NCBI RefSeq assembly: GCF_002283365.1
Contig: NZ_MQWD01000001.1
Location: forward strand, 1,621,154 to 1,685,153
Direction: 5' to 3'
Origin: Rubrivirga marina
GTDB taxonomy: Bacteria > Bacteroidota > Rhodothermia > Rhodothermales > Rubricoccaceae
Length of the DNA: 64,000 nucleotides
Under the pieces are notes generated by a model that was not told the origin of the DNA, ran no database searches, and was given only the letters and a program-made list of their open reading frames with translations. A program made the translations under genes and the position numbers. Position 1 is the stretch's first letter. Every line of letters starts with the position of its first letter. This document shows, in pieces, positions 1 through 8,583 of this stretch.

Positions 1-2087
1 AGATCCAGGCGGAGTACTCCAACCGGTTCCAGCAGAACTACCCGGACGAGTTCGGCAGCGACATGAGCGACCTCCTGTTCTACGGCGACATCGACGCCGA
101 GCAGAACGCGGTCGCCCGTCGGTACTACAACTACAACGCGGGCACGGGGACGTACACCCCGACCTACAGCGACGGGGCCATCAGCCCGGTCGGCGCGAAC
201 CAGGGCATCGGCTTCAGCGCCCCGGGCACGCCGCTGACCGGCTACTCGAAGTTCAGCCAGGACCAGTTCCGCGTCTTCGGTTCCGCCCAGACGCAGGTCG
301 GCGTCCACGAGCTCTCCTTCGGTGGCGAGTACGAGACGCAGACCCAGCGCTCCTGGTCGATCGGCGGTGCGTTCGCGCGCGATCTGGCCGAGTGCTACGA
401 CGACGGCAGCGTCGAGCTCGCGTGCATCGACACGGACGGCGACGGAAACAACGACGCCGGCGTGACGAGCTACGAGCAACTCCCGTTTAGCATCGGGTTC
501 GATAACCCGCGCGCTCGGGTCCGCTACTATGGCTACAACTACCTCGGCCTCGAAGAGGTCGACACGGACGACGTCGACGCCTACACGTCGAACCAGAGCC
601 GGAACGTGGCCCCGTACAAGCCGCTCTACTACGGCGGCTACGTCCGGGACCGGATCGAGTACCGCGACCTCGTTCTCGACCTCGGGCTCCGGCTCGACGT
701 GTTCGACAACAACACGCGCGTGCTCCGCGACCCGTTCGCGCTCGTCGACATCTACCGCGTCGACGACGTGCTCTCGGGCGTCCAGGGGATCAACCCGATC
801 AACAACCTCCCGTCCAACATCGAGGGCGACTACGCCGTCTACGTGAGCGGGCAGAACGTCGTGGGCTACCGCGACCTCAACGGCAACTTTTACAACACGC
901 AGGGTGGCGCGGTCACGGCCGACCGGATCCTCTCGACGGCCGGCGGCTCGCCGGCGATCGACGAGACGTCGGGCGGCCAGCTCACGGTCGACGCCTTCCG
1001 CGACTACGAGCCGCAGCTGACCGTCATGCCGCGCATCGGCGTGACGTTCCCGGTCACCAACCGGGCCCTGTTCTTCGCGTCCTACAACGTGACGAGCCAG
1101 CGCCCGAGCGAGAACGCGTTCGCCTCGATCCAGGACTTCGCCTACGCCTCGGAGAGCGGCGGCACCCTGAACAACGCGGACCTCAAGCCGGAGACGACGA
1201 CCCAGTACGAGCTCGGCTTCCGCCAGAGCGTCCTCGACCGGGCCGCCCTCACGGTCTCGGGGTTCTACCGGACCCAGCGTAACAAGATCACGCTCCGGAC
1301 CTTCAACCAGGCCTTCCCCTCCGGGTACACGGCCTACACGAACCAGGACTTCAGCACGACCAAGGGCGTCGAGTTCGCCTTCGACCTCCGTCGGACGCGC
1401 AACCTCCAGGTCAACGCGAACTACACCCTCCAGTTCGCGGAGGGGACCGGCTCCGACGCGCAGTCGGCCAACCTCCTCTCGTTCCGGACCACGACGTTCA
1501 TCTTCCCGGAGACGCTCTCGCCGCTGGCCTACGACCAGCGCCACAACGTGAACGTCTCGGTGGACTACCGGCTCGGTCAGGGCGAAGGCCCGATGATCGG
1601 CGGTGTCCGTCCGTTCGCCGGGTTCGGTCTCAACGTCCTCGGCGTGTTCAAGAGCGGCAACCGCTACACGCAGCTCGACGAGGGGGCGTTCACGTCGGAC
1701 TACGCCCAGAACATCGGTCTCCAGATCACGGGCGAGCCGAACGAGGTGGTCATCCCGGCGACGACGCGCCTCGACCTCAAGCTCGACCGCGGGTTCAACC
1801 TCGGCGGTGCCAACCTCCGCGGCTACCTCTGGATCCAGAACCTCCTCGACACGGACAACGTGGTCGGCGTCTACCGGACGACCGGCAACCCGGACACCGA
1901 CGGGTACCTCTCGACGGACCCCGACGTCATCGCCAACCTGGGCAGCCAGATCCAGCGTGACGCCTACCGGTTCCTCTACTCTGAGTACGTGGGTGGCCCC
2001 GTGACCCCGGGTGGCTACAAGACCTCCGGCGGCAGCTTCTACAGCCCGCCGCGCCGGATCCGTCTCGGCGTGACCCTCGACTTCTAG
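1..2087 (+). CDS. TonB-dependent outer-membrane receptor, C-terminal part
   Basis: The frame is open at the left edge (codons read from base 3), so signal peptide, plug and any N-terminal regulatory domain are outside the window. About 695 residues are visible, rich in alternating aromatic/polar strands typical of a TonB-dependent beta-barrel, ending in RLGVTLDF, a usual C-terminal strand. A calcium-loop-like DTDGDGNND lies near base 430. Such receptors import large ligands across the outer membrane using TonB energy, but the substrate cannot be read here. The next two genes encode a secreted protein and a PorV-like protein on the same strand, suggesting a functional unit. Glycine GGT and arginine CGT codons look commoner than in the rest of the window, which fits high expression (impression only). 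Confidence 0.88.
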   Translation, partial: IQAEYSNRFQQNYPDEFGSDMSDLLFYGDIDAEQNAVARRYYNYNAGTGTYTPTYSDGAISPVGANQGIGFSAPGTPLTGYSKFSQDQFRVFGSAQTQVGVHELSFGGEYETQTQRSWSIGGAFARDLAECYDDGSVELACIDTDGDGNNDAGVTSYEQLPFSIGFDNPRARVRYYGYNYLGLEEVDTDDVDAYTSNQSRNVAPYKPLYYGGYVRDRIEYRDLVLDLGLRLDVFDNNTRVLRDPFALVDIYRVDDVLSGVQGINPINNLPSNIEGDYAVYVSGQNVVGYRDLNGNFYNTQGGAVTADRILSTAGGSPAIDETSGGQLTVDAFRDYEPQLTVMPRIGVTFPVTNRALFFASYNVTSQRPSENAFASIQDFAYASESGGTLNNADLKPETTTQYELGFRQSVLDRAALTVSGFYRTQRNKITLRTFNQAFPSGYTAYTNQDFSTTKGVEFAFDLRRTRNLQVNANYTLQFAEGTGSDAQSANLLSFRTTTFIFPETLSPLAYDQRHNVNVSVDYRLGQGEGPMIGGVRPFAGFGLNVLGVFKSGNRYTQLDEGAFTSDYAQNIGLQITGEPNEVVIPATTRLDLKLDRGFNLGGANLRGYLWIQNLLDTDNVVGVYRTTGNPDTDGYLSTDPDVIANLGSQIQRDAYRFLYSEYVGGPVTPGGYKTSGGSFYSPPRRIRLGVTLDF

Positions 2088-2102
2088 ACCCCCCGAGTTC
2101 GT

Positions 2103-2137
2103 CCCGCCCGCGGCGCGCTTCGGCGCCCGCGGGCGGG
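2103..2137 (+). terminator. GC-rich hairpin with C(UUCG)G loop, no U-tract
   Basis: An 11-bp perfect arm (CCCGCCCGCGG with CCGCGGGCGGG) continues past one bulged base into GCGC/GCGC capped by a UUCG tetraloop closed by C-G, an extra-stable RNA loop. It begins 16 bases after the receptor stop. There is no T-run, so it may stabilise the 3' end or reduce read-through rather than act as a classical terminator. Confidence 0.6.
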
Positions 2138-2171
2138 AGCTCCGGTCCCCGACTCCGACTTCTCCCTGAAC

Positions 2172-5100
2172 ATGACTACCCTTACCACCCTCGCTCGCCG
2201 AACGGTCGTGGCCCTCCTGGGCGCCGTCCTGCTCTCGGCGGGCGTCAGCGCCCAGAAGGCGCTCCCCGAGGGGTTCGACGCCCCGCCCGCGCAGCTGAGC
2301 GCGGCCGCGGCCGAGGCCACCGCCGCGGCCGGCGCCGCCGAGTGCTCGCTCGGCGCCGCCGAGGTCGACCTCAACGTCAACAACGTCCGCGCCAAGATCT
2401 ACAACATCGGCGGCCTGTTCTGGCGCGGTGGCGGCGCCCAGTACGAGGTGCCGTACAACCCGGACTCCCCGACCCCGGGCCCGAACTCGATCTTCGCCTC
2501 GGGCATCTGGATCGCCGGCCTTCAGAACGGCAACGAGAACGACCTCCGCTTCGCGGGCTCGACCTACAGCAACTGGGAGTTCTGGCCCGGCCCGCTCGAC
2601 GAGAGCGGCCAGACCACGACCCAGCGGTGCGCCAACTTCGACAAGCTCTGGAAGGTCAACCTGAGCGACCTCGAGGACTACTCCGCCAACGGTGAGACGG
2701 CCACGACCAACCGAGACCTCCTGACGTGGCCCATCGCCCAGGGCGCCCCGTACTTCCGTGACACGAACGGGAACAACCGGCGCGACCCCGACGAGCCCCG
2801 CCTCGAGCTCGACCTCGGCGACGACGGCTATAGCGTCACGCGTGGCGGCGGCGCCACGCTCGACCTCGCCGCGGGCTTCCGGCCCGACCTCATCGGCGAG
2901 CAGGCTGTGTGGTGGGTCATGAACGACAACGGCAACACCCACGGTTGGAGTGGCAAGGCGCCGCTCCAGGTCGAGGTGCGCGCCCAGGCGTTCGCCTTCT
3001 CGACGGCCGACGCCCTCAACAACACGACGTTCTACCGCTACCAGTTCATCTCGCGGAACTCGCAGAACATCGAGGACACGTACGTCTCGCTCTGGTCCGA
3101 CCCGGACCTCGGGCAGTACACCGACGACTACGTCGGCAGTGACCCGGCCCTCGGCCTCGGCTTCGTCTACAACGGCGACAGCGTCGACGAAGGCGCGGCC
3201 GGCTACGGCGCGCTCCCGCCGGCCCTCGGCTACGACTTCTTCCAGGGCCCGCTCGTCGGCGACGGCGAGGGCTCGGACTACAACGACGGGATCGACAACG
3301 ACGGCGACGGCCTCATCGATGAGGAGAACGAGCGGCTCCAGGTCGAGACGTTCTACTACTTCACCAACCAGGGGGGCCCGACGGGCGACCCGTCGGCCAG
3401 TGAGGACCGCGGCCTCGTGTCGTACCGTCTCATGCAGGCCCTCTGGAAGGACGGCGTCCCGTTCACCCGCGGTGGCGACGGCTACAACCCGGGGAGCACG
3501 GACTTCACCAACTTCGCCTTCCCGGACGACCCGCCGTCCTACTGGTCGGAGTACAACTCGAACGGCCTCGGCCGGGCGAACCTCCCGGACGACCGCCGCT
3601 TCGGCGTCGTGACGGGTCCGTTCACCTTCAAGCCGGGTGACATCCAGGAGCTCGTGTTCGGCATCGTGTGGGCCCAGGCCCCGCAGGCCTGCGCGGCCAC
3701 GGCGACGCCGCAGATCGCCTCGCTCCAGCAGCTGAAGTTCGACGACATCACCGTCCAGGGTGCCTTCAACGCCGACTTCAACCTCCCGAGCCCGCCGCCG
3801 GCCGTCACGGTCCAGGCGACGCCGCTCGACCAGGAGATCGTCCTCCAGTGGGACAGCGTGACCGGGGACAACAACGACATCTTCACCTACTCGGTGCAGA
3901 GCCCGTTCGCCATCTCCGGCGCTCCGGACGAGACGTACGACTTCGAAGGCTTCAAGGTCTTCCAGTACCGCGACGCCCAGGACACGGAGGGGACCCTCAT
4001 CGGGACCTTCGACCTCAACAACTCGGTCACGACGGTCATCGACGAGGGCCTCGACTGCGCCACCGGCGCCATCGTGAACAACGTGGTGGCCCAGGGCAAC
4101 AACAGCGGCACGGCGACCAACACGCCGACCTCGATCCTGATCCAGAACGATGCCTACACGGGCAACGAGCTTCGGAACAACACGACGTACTACTTCGGCG
4201 TCCAGCCGTACGCGTACAACGAGTTCTCCTCGCCGAACCGGATCTTCTCCGCGCCGGTGACGCGCGTCTCAGCCCGCCCGTCGCAGGTGGCCGTCCGCAA
4301 CGACGGCACGGTCCTCCGGTCCTCGGCCGGCAGCTCGATCGCCGTCCAGGCGGCCGAGGGCAACGTCGGTGGCGGCGTCATCACGGCTCGCGTCGTGGAC
4401 CCGTCGCAGATCACGGGTGACACCTACCGCGTCACCTTCTTCGAGTCGACGGACGATGAGGGTCACTCGTTCACGAACTACCGCATCGTCAACTCGGACA
4501 CCGGCGAGATCATCCTCGACGGGGCCGAGTACTTCGCGGAGAACGGCGTGCCGCTCCGGCAGATGACGGACGTGGCCCGCGCCGACGGCCTCGCCTTCGA
4601 CGTCCAGGGCCCGGACCCCGGTCCGCTCTCGGCGCCGGGCGCCGACCCGGCGTTCGTGGAGATCACCGGCCCGGGTGGCGTCGACGCGTGCGGCGCTGGC
4701 GCCGCATCGACGGGCGGCTGCCCGCTCGGCAACTTCATCTACGGCTCGTACAACTCGACGGCCGACTACGTGGGCTACCACCAGGGTGACGGTCCGGAGT
4801 TCAGCATCGGCAACTTCGCGCCGAACGACTACGAGATCCGGTTCACCGACGCCGGTGGGTACGCGGTCTACGGGTTCTCGACGGACAACGTGATCCCGGT
4901 GCCGTTCGAGGTCTGGGACATCGGCCTCACGCCCCCGGGCGCGGCCAACGACCCGTCCGACGACGTCCGGATGATCCCCTTCCTGTTCGCCGACGGCCCG
5001 AACGAGTGCGTGTTCGAGTACGGTGGCCCGACGATCTTCGGGCTGGGCAACATCACGCAGCGGATCTACGGGTACTACGCGACGACGTCCTACGCGGACT

Positions 5101-5696
5101 TCGCCGCTGCCGCGGAAGCCGCTCTCGCGGGCGATCCCGACCAGTGCGCGGTCTCCGTCGAGGCGTACAACGTGGCCAACACGGGCCTCGGCCGTCCGAT
5201 CCAGCGGTTCGTGATGGAGCAGGCTGGCGCCGGGATCGACGAGCTGACCGGCACCGTCATTCGGTTCTACACGAGCGATCCGAACCAGCCTGGGGACACG
5301 TTCATCATCGACACGGGTGACTCGGCGGCCCTCACGGGTGACGCCGAGACGGCCGAGGCCGCCCTCGACCTCATCGCGATCACGCCGAACCCGTACCGCG
5401 GTGCCTCCGGCTACGAGGTCTCGGGTGACCAGCGCATCGTCCGCGTCGTGAACCTCCCCGCAGAGGCGACCGTCCGGATCTTCACGCTCAGTGGCACTCT
5501 CATCCGCGAGCTCGAGAAGGTCAACGACGGGAGCACCACCATCGACTGGAACCTCCAGACGGCGGCCGGTCTCCAGGTCGCCAGCGGCATCTACCTCGTC
5601 CACGTCGAGGCCCGTCGGGCCGACGGCAGCGTGATCGGGGAGCGGGTGCTGAAGTTCGGCGTCGTCCAGCGCCGCGTGCAGCTGGACGTCTACTAA
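2172..5696 (+). CDS. Large secreted protein with type IX-like C-terminal sorting domain
   Basis: An 1174-residue exported protein. Residues 1 to about 27 form a signal peptide (hydrophobic core, VSAQ before the cut). Around residue 375 is a calcium-loop-like motif, DNDGDGLIDE. The middle region has a fibronectin/Ig-like appearance, with paired strands and the segment YDFEGFKVFQYRD. The last ~100 residues start ITPNPYRG and contain VRIFTLSGTLIRELE and ASGIYLVHVEA, the pattern of FlgD-like type A C-terminal domains recognised by type IX secretion in Bacteroidota. Function of the body is not recognised. It lies 84 bases after the receptor and 46 bases before the PorV-like gene. The three look co-expressed. 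Surface attachment or secretion is inference from the C-terminal domain and neighbours. Confidence 0.85.
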   Translation: MTTLTTLARRTVVALLGAVLLSAGVSAQKALPEGFDAPPAQLSAAAAEATAAAGAAECSLGAAEVDLNVNNVRAKIYNIGGLFWRGGGAQYEVPYNPDSPTPGPNSIFASGIWIAGLQNGNENDLRFAGSTYSNWEFWPGPLDESGQTTTQRCANFDKLWKVNLSDLEDYSANGETATTNRDLLTWPIAQGAPYFRDTNGNNRRDPDEPRLELDLGDDGYSVTRGGGATLDLAAGFRPDLIGEQAVWWVMNDNGNTHGWSGKAPLQVEVRAQAFAFSTADALNNTTFYRYQFISRNSQNIEDTYVSLWSDPDLGQYTDDYVGSDPALGLGFVYNGDSVDEGAAGYGALPPALGYDFFQGPLVGDGEGSDYNDGIDNDGDGLIDEENERLQVETFYYFTNQGGPTGDPSASEDRGLVSYRLMQALWKDGVPFTRGGDGYNPGSTDFTNFAFPDDPPSYWSEYNSNGLGRANLPDDRRFGVVTGPFTFKPGDIQELVFGIVWAQAPQACAATATPQIASLQQLKFDDITVQGAFNADFNLPSPPPAVTVQATPLDQEIVLQWDSVTGDNNDIFTYSVQSPFAISGAPDETYDFEGFKVFQYRDAQDTEGTLIGTFDLNNSVTTVIDEGLDCATGAIVNNVVAQGNNSGTATNTPTSILIQNDAYTGNELRNNTTYYFGVQPYAYNEFSSPNRIFSAPVTRVSARPSQVAVRNDGTVLRSSAGSSIAVQAAEGNVGGGVITARVVDPSQITGDTYRVTFFESTDDEGHSFTNYRIVNSDTGEIILDGAEYFAENGVPLRQMTDVARADGLAFDVQGPDPGPLSAPGADPAFVEITGPGGVDACGAGAASTGGCPLGNFIYGSYNSTADYVGYHQGDGPEFSIGNFAPNDYEIRFTDAGGYAVYGFSTDNVIPVPFEVWDIGLTPPGAANDPSDDVRMIPFLFADGPNECVFEYGGPTIFGLGNITQRIYGYYATTSYADFAAAAEAALAGDPDQCAVSVEAYNVANTGLGRPIQRFVMEQAGAGIDELTGTVIRFYTSDPNQPGDTFIIDTGDSAALTGDAETAEAALDLIAITPNPYRGASGYEVSGDQRIVRVVNLPAEATVRIFTLSGTLIRELEKVNDGSTTIDWNLQTAAGLQVASGIYLVHVEARRADGSVIGERVLKFGVVQRRVQLDVY

Positions 5697-5742
5697 GCGT
5701 CGGACGCCTCACCATCCGCACACACACAGAGACCTTACTCTC

Positions 5743-6774
5743 ATGACCCGCACACTTCTCATCCTGGCCTTCCTGGTGGGCGCCCTCGCGGCCCCCACCG
5801 AGGCCCAGACGCGTGAGGTCGATGGGGACGAGCGCGCCGGCACGGCCGGCGCCTCGTTCCTCCTCGTCCCCACGACCGCACGCACGACGTCCCTCGGCAA
5901 CGGCCTCACGGGCGGCCTCAACACGCTCTCGGGCGTGGAGGCCCTCCAGTCGAACCCGGCCTCCCTTATGGCCAACGACGGGACCGAGGCCCTGTTCAGC
6001 TACAACAACTACGTGGCTGACATCGGCGTCAACTACTTCGGCGTGGCCCAGGCCTTCGGTAACTCGAACATCGCCCTCTCGGTGATGTCGTGGGACTTCG
6101 GGGACCTCGTCCGCACCGACGCGCAGTTCTCGGACCCGTCCGACCTCACCTTCGACGCCTCGGCGGTCGTCGTCGGCGCCTCCTACGCCCGGGCCTTCAC
6201 GGACCGGATCGCGGCCGGCGTCACGGTCAAGGCCGTCAACGAGTCGATCGACAACATCAACGGCAGCGCCGTGGCCTTCGACGCCGGCATGACCTACACG
6301 GTCGGCGAAAGCGGGCTCCAGTTCGGCGTCAGCCTCCGCAACTTCGGGACGAAGATGAGCTACTCGGGCAACGGCCTGAGCCAGTCGCTTCAGTTCGACC
6401 CGAACGGCGGCACGTTCCCGGTGGCCATCGAGGCCGACGACTACGAGCTCCCGTCGCTCCTGAACTTCGGCGCGACCTACTCGCGCCAGTTCGCGGGCGA
6501 CCTCTCGGCGTCGGTCCTCGGCAACTTCCGCTCGAACGCGTACGACCAGGCGGAGTTTGCCGGCGGCCTCGAGCTCGGCTACGCCGACCTCGTCTACGCC
6601 CGGGCCGGCGTCAACGTCATGCCCGAGCAGGACATGAACGAGTTCGAGATGTGGAGCGTCGGCGCCGGCGTCAACGTCCCGGTGTCGAACTCGTCCCTCT
6701 CGGTCGACTACGCCTACCGCTCGATGGGCGACCTCGGCGAGACGAACCTGATCACCGCCAAGATCGGGTTCTAA
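5743..6774 (+). CDS. PorV/PorQ family outer-membrane protein
   Basis: A 343-residue protein with a signal peptide (cut after about residue 21, PTEAQ) and the family's opening SFLLVPTTARTTSLGNG followed by ALQSNPASL. The rest is repeated beta-strand pairs with NFG-type turns and ends in an aromatic residue (AKIGF), as expected for a FadL-like 14-strand barrel. PorV in Bacteroidota carries proteins with type IX C-terminal domains from the translocon to the attachment complex; PorQ and related proteins are of the same fold. Lying directly after a gene with such a C-terminal domain, it may be a dedicated partner. The subfamily (PorV or other) is not decided from sequence alone. A strong terminator follows. 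Confidence 0.88.
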   Translation: MTRTLLILAFLVGALAAPTEAQTREVDGDERAGTAGASFLLVPTTARTTSLGNGLTGGLNTLSGVEALQSNPASLMANDGTEALFSYNNYVADIGVNYFGVAQAFGNSNIALSVMSWDFGDLVRTDAQFSDPSDLTFDASAVVVGASYARAFTDRIAAGVTVKAVNESIDNINGSAVAFDAGMTYTVGESGLQFGVSLRNFGTKMSYSGNGLSQSLQFDPNGGTFPVAIEADDYELPSLLNFGATYSRQFAGDLSASVLGNFRSNAYDQAEFAGGLELGYADLVYARAGVNVMPEQDMNEFEMWSVGAGVNVPVSNSSLSVDYAYRSMGDLGETNLITAKIGF

Positions 6775-6796
6775 GCGAGACCGTTTGGTAGACCTA

Positions 6797-6832
6797 GAGG
6801 CGGCTCCGAGCGATCGGGGCCGCCTCTTTTTT
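6797..6832 (+). terminator. Intrinsic terminator after the PorV-like gene
   Basis: GAGGCGGC pairs with GCCGCCTC, with inner CCGA/TCGG pairs and a short loop, followed by six T (6827-6832). It is one of only three classical terminators seen in the window and ends the receptor-cargo-PorV unit. Confidence 0.9.
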
Positions 6833-6840
6833 GAGCCTAC

Positions 6841-6869
6841 CCGCCTCGGTGGAGGATCCGCCGAGGCGG
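6841..6869. repeat. Palindromic element copy 1, 11-base loop
   Basis: Perfect 9-base arms CCGCCTCGG and CCGAGGCGG. It abuts the ypdA stop codon (6870-6872), so it would form the immediate 3' end hairpin of the ypdA transcript. Confidence 0.85.
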
Positions 6870-7880
6870 CTAGGGCTGGCCCTGGGGCTGGAGGTCCGGG
6901 ACCGGCAGCCCGGCCAGCGCCGCGGCGATCCGCGCGGCGTGGATCCGGCCGTTCTCGATGAACCACCGGCTCGTGGCGTAGCCGCCGCAGACGGTCCCCG
7001 CGAGGTACACGCCGGGCCGCGTCGACTCCATCGTGTCGAGGTCGACGACCGGCGCGCGCTCGGGGCCCTCGAACGTGAGCCCGAGCGCCTCGAGGAGCGA
7101 GTAGTCCGGGTGGTAGCCCGTGAGGAGGAGGACGAAGTCGGCCGGCACGGTGCGCTCCCCATCGGGCGTCGCGAGGCGGACGGCGTCGGGCGTGATGGCC
7201 TGGACCGTCGTGTGGTAGAGGGCCTCGATGGCGCCTTCCTTGATCCGGTTGAGGAGGTCGGGCCGGATCCAGTACTTCACGCTCGTCGTGATCTCATCGC
7301 CCCGGACGACGAGCGTGACGTCGCCGCCGTGGCGGTTGATCTCGAGGGCCGCCTTGGCCGCCGAGTTCTTGGCGCCGACGACGACCGTCTTCCGGCCGCT
7401 GTAGCGGTACGGCTCCTTGTAGTAGTGCGAGACGTGGGGCAGGTCCTCGCCCTCGACGCCGATCCGGTTGGGCTGGTCGAAGAAGCCGGTCGCGACGGCG
7501 ACGGCGCGGGCTTCGTGGGTCCCCTTCGACGTGACCACGCGAAAGGCGCCGGCCTCGCCGTCGGCCTGCTCCACGCGCTCCCCGAGGCGGACGTCGAGGC
7601 CCTCGCGCTGGGCCACGCTCCGGTAGTAGTCGAGGGCCTCCTCGCGCCGCGGCTTGTAGTAGGTCGTCGCGAGCGGGTGCCCGCCGATCTCCAGCAGCTC
7701 GGGCGTCGAGAAGAACTCCATCTGCGTCGGGTACCCGACGAGGGAGTTGACGATCGCCCCCTTCTCGACCACGCGCGCCGTCAGGCCGACGCGTTTGGCT
7801 TCGAGGGCGCACGCCAGCCCGATCGGGCCGGCGCCCACGATGAGGAGGTCGACAGGAGAGGAGTCGGTGCGTGCGTCCAT
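6870..7880 (-). CDS. ypdA: YpdA-type bacillithiol-disulfide reductase (flavoprotein)
   Basis: A 336-residue two-dinucleotide-fold flavoprotein. The N-terminal FAD site is LIVGAGPIGLACALEA (about residues 13-28); the second nucleotide site is VVVGAKNSAAKAALE (about 165-180), with the GAKNSAA form typical of YpdA and not of thioredoxin reductase. There is no CxxC redox motif. Late ATG is followed by GTVCGGY, matching the conserved YpdA cysteine region. YpdA reduces bacillithiol disulfide with NADPH. Members of this phylum are known to make bacillithiol, but no biosynthesis gene is in view. It sits 55 bases downstream of tadA and may share its transcript. Confidence 0.85.
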   Translation of the reverse strand: MDARTDSSPVDLLIVGAGPIGLACALEAKRVGLTARVVEKGAIVNSLVGYPTQMEFFSTPELLEIGGHPLATTYYKPRREEALDYYRSVAQREGLDVRLGERVEQADGEAGAFRVVTSKGTHEARAVAVATGFFDQPNRIGVEGEDLPHVSHYYKEPYRYSGRKTVVVGAKNSAAKAALEINRHGGDVTLVVRGDEITTSVKYWIRPDLLNRIKEGAIEALYHTTVQAITPDAVRLATPDGERTVPADFVLLLTGYHPDYSLLEALGLTFEGPERAPVVDLDTMESTRPGVYLAGTVCGGYATSRWFIENGRIHAARIAAALAGLPVPDLQPQGQP

Positions 7881-7918
7881 GCGGGTGCAACCGGGGGCGG
7901 CGGGGGCGGTTGCCGAGA

Positions 7919-7934
7919 CCGCGTCAAAACGCGG
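7919..7934 (-). terminator. Small hairpin after tadA
   Basis: CCGCGT and ACGCGG arms with a 4-base loop, ending 1 base before the tadA stop. On the minus strand the loop is rich in T but no U-tract follows. It may mark the 3' end of tadA or be an intercistronic hairpin. Confidence 0.4.
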
Positions 7935-7935
7935 C

Positions 7936-8487
7936 TCAGGAGGGCTCCGCCGGTCGGTGAGGCGGCGGCTCGCCGTCGGCGCCGTCGCCGGCGACCGTCG
8001 TGGGGTCGGGCGGAGCGGCGCCGCGCCGCTGGCGGAAGAACGAACGGAGCAGGTCGGCCGCGGCGTCGGCCTCGACGCCGGAGACGGTCTCGATCTGGTG
8101 GTTGAGCCGGCGGTCGCCGGGGATGTCGTAGAGCGTGGAGGCCGCGCCGGCCTTCTCGTCGAGCGCGCCGAACACGAGCCGGTCGATCCGGGCCCAGACG
8201 AGGGCGCCGGCGCACATCGGGCACGGCTCGAGGGTGACGTAGAGCGTGCACCCGTCGAGGAACTTCGTCCCGAGCGTCTGGCAGGCGGCCGAGACGGCGA
8301 GCATCTCCGCGTGCGCCGTCGGGTCGGCCAACCGCTCGACCTGGTTGTGCCCGCGCCCCACGACCTGCCCTCCCTTGACGACGACCGCGCCCACGGGGAC
8401 CTCCTCCGCTTCGAACGCGCGCTCGGCCTCCATCAGCGCGAGTCGCATCCACCGGCGGTCGGGGTCGAGGAGAGAAGACAGGGCCAT
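7936..8487 (-). CDS. tadA: tRNA-specific adenosine deaminase TadA
   Basis: A 183-residue cytidine-deaminase-fold enzyme that converts A34 to inosine in tRNA-Arg(ACG). Zinc/catalytic motif HAE at residues 59-61 and PCPMC at 88-92 are intact. The frame extends upstream to 8532, but ATG at 8487 starts the conserved N-terminal helix and fits family length. The C-terminal ~25 residues after RRGA are Pro/Gly/Asp-rich and nonconserved. A general nucleoside deaminase is the alternative; the spacing of motifs favours TadA. It is followed by ypdA on the same strand. Confidence 0.88.
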   Translation of the reverse strand: MALSSLLDPDRRWMRLALMEAERAFEAEEVPVGAVVVKGGQVVGRGHNQVERLADPTAHAEMLAVSAACQTLGTKFLDGCTLYVTLEPCPMCAGALVWARIDRLVFGALDEKAGAASTLYDIPGDRRLNHQIETVSGVEADAAADLLRSFFRQRRGAAPPDPTTVAGDGADGEPPPHRPAEPS

Positions 8488-8554
8488 GGCGAGGAGGGGA
8501 CGGGGGTCCCCTATGTCCAAGCGGCCCGTCAAAAGTTCCGTCGCCCCACTCCCT

Positions 8555-8574
8555 CCGCCTCGGCACCGAGGCGG
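8555..8574. repeat. Palindromic element copy 2
   Basis: Both 9-base arms are perfect with CA between. It lies 9 bases beyond the arcA stop codon, in the arcA-tadA gap, where it would cap the arcA message. Confidence 0.9.
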
Positions 8575-8583
8575 GCGACGCCA

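Noticed and set aside
4269-5603. Long open frames opposite real genes (for example 4269-5603 minus, 5521-6966 minus, 21211-23556 plus, 39643-42861 minus)
   Set aside because: They overlap genes with clear domains, have Arg/Ala/Gly/Val-rich translations and no motifs; high GC removes stop codons from the other frames.
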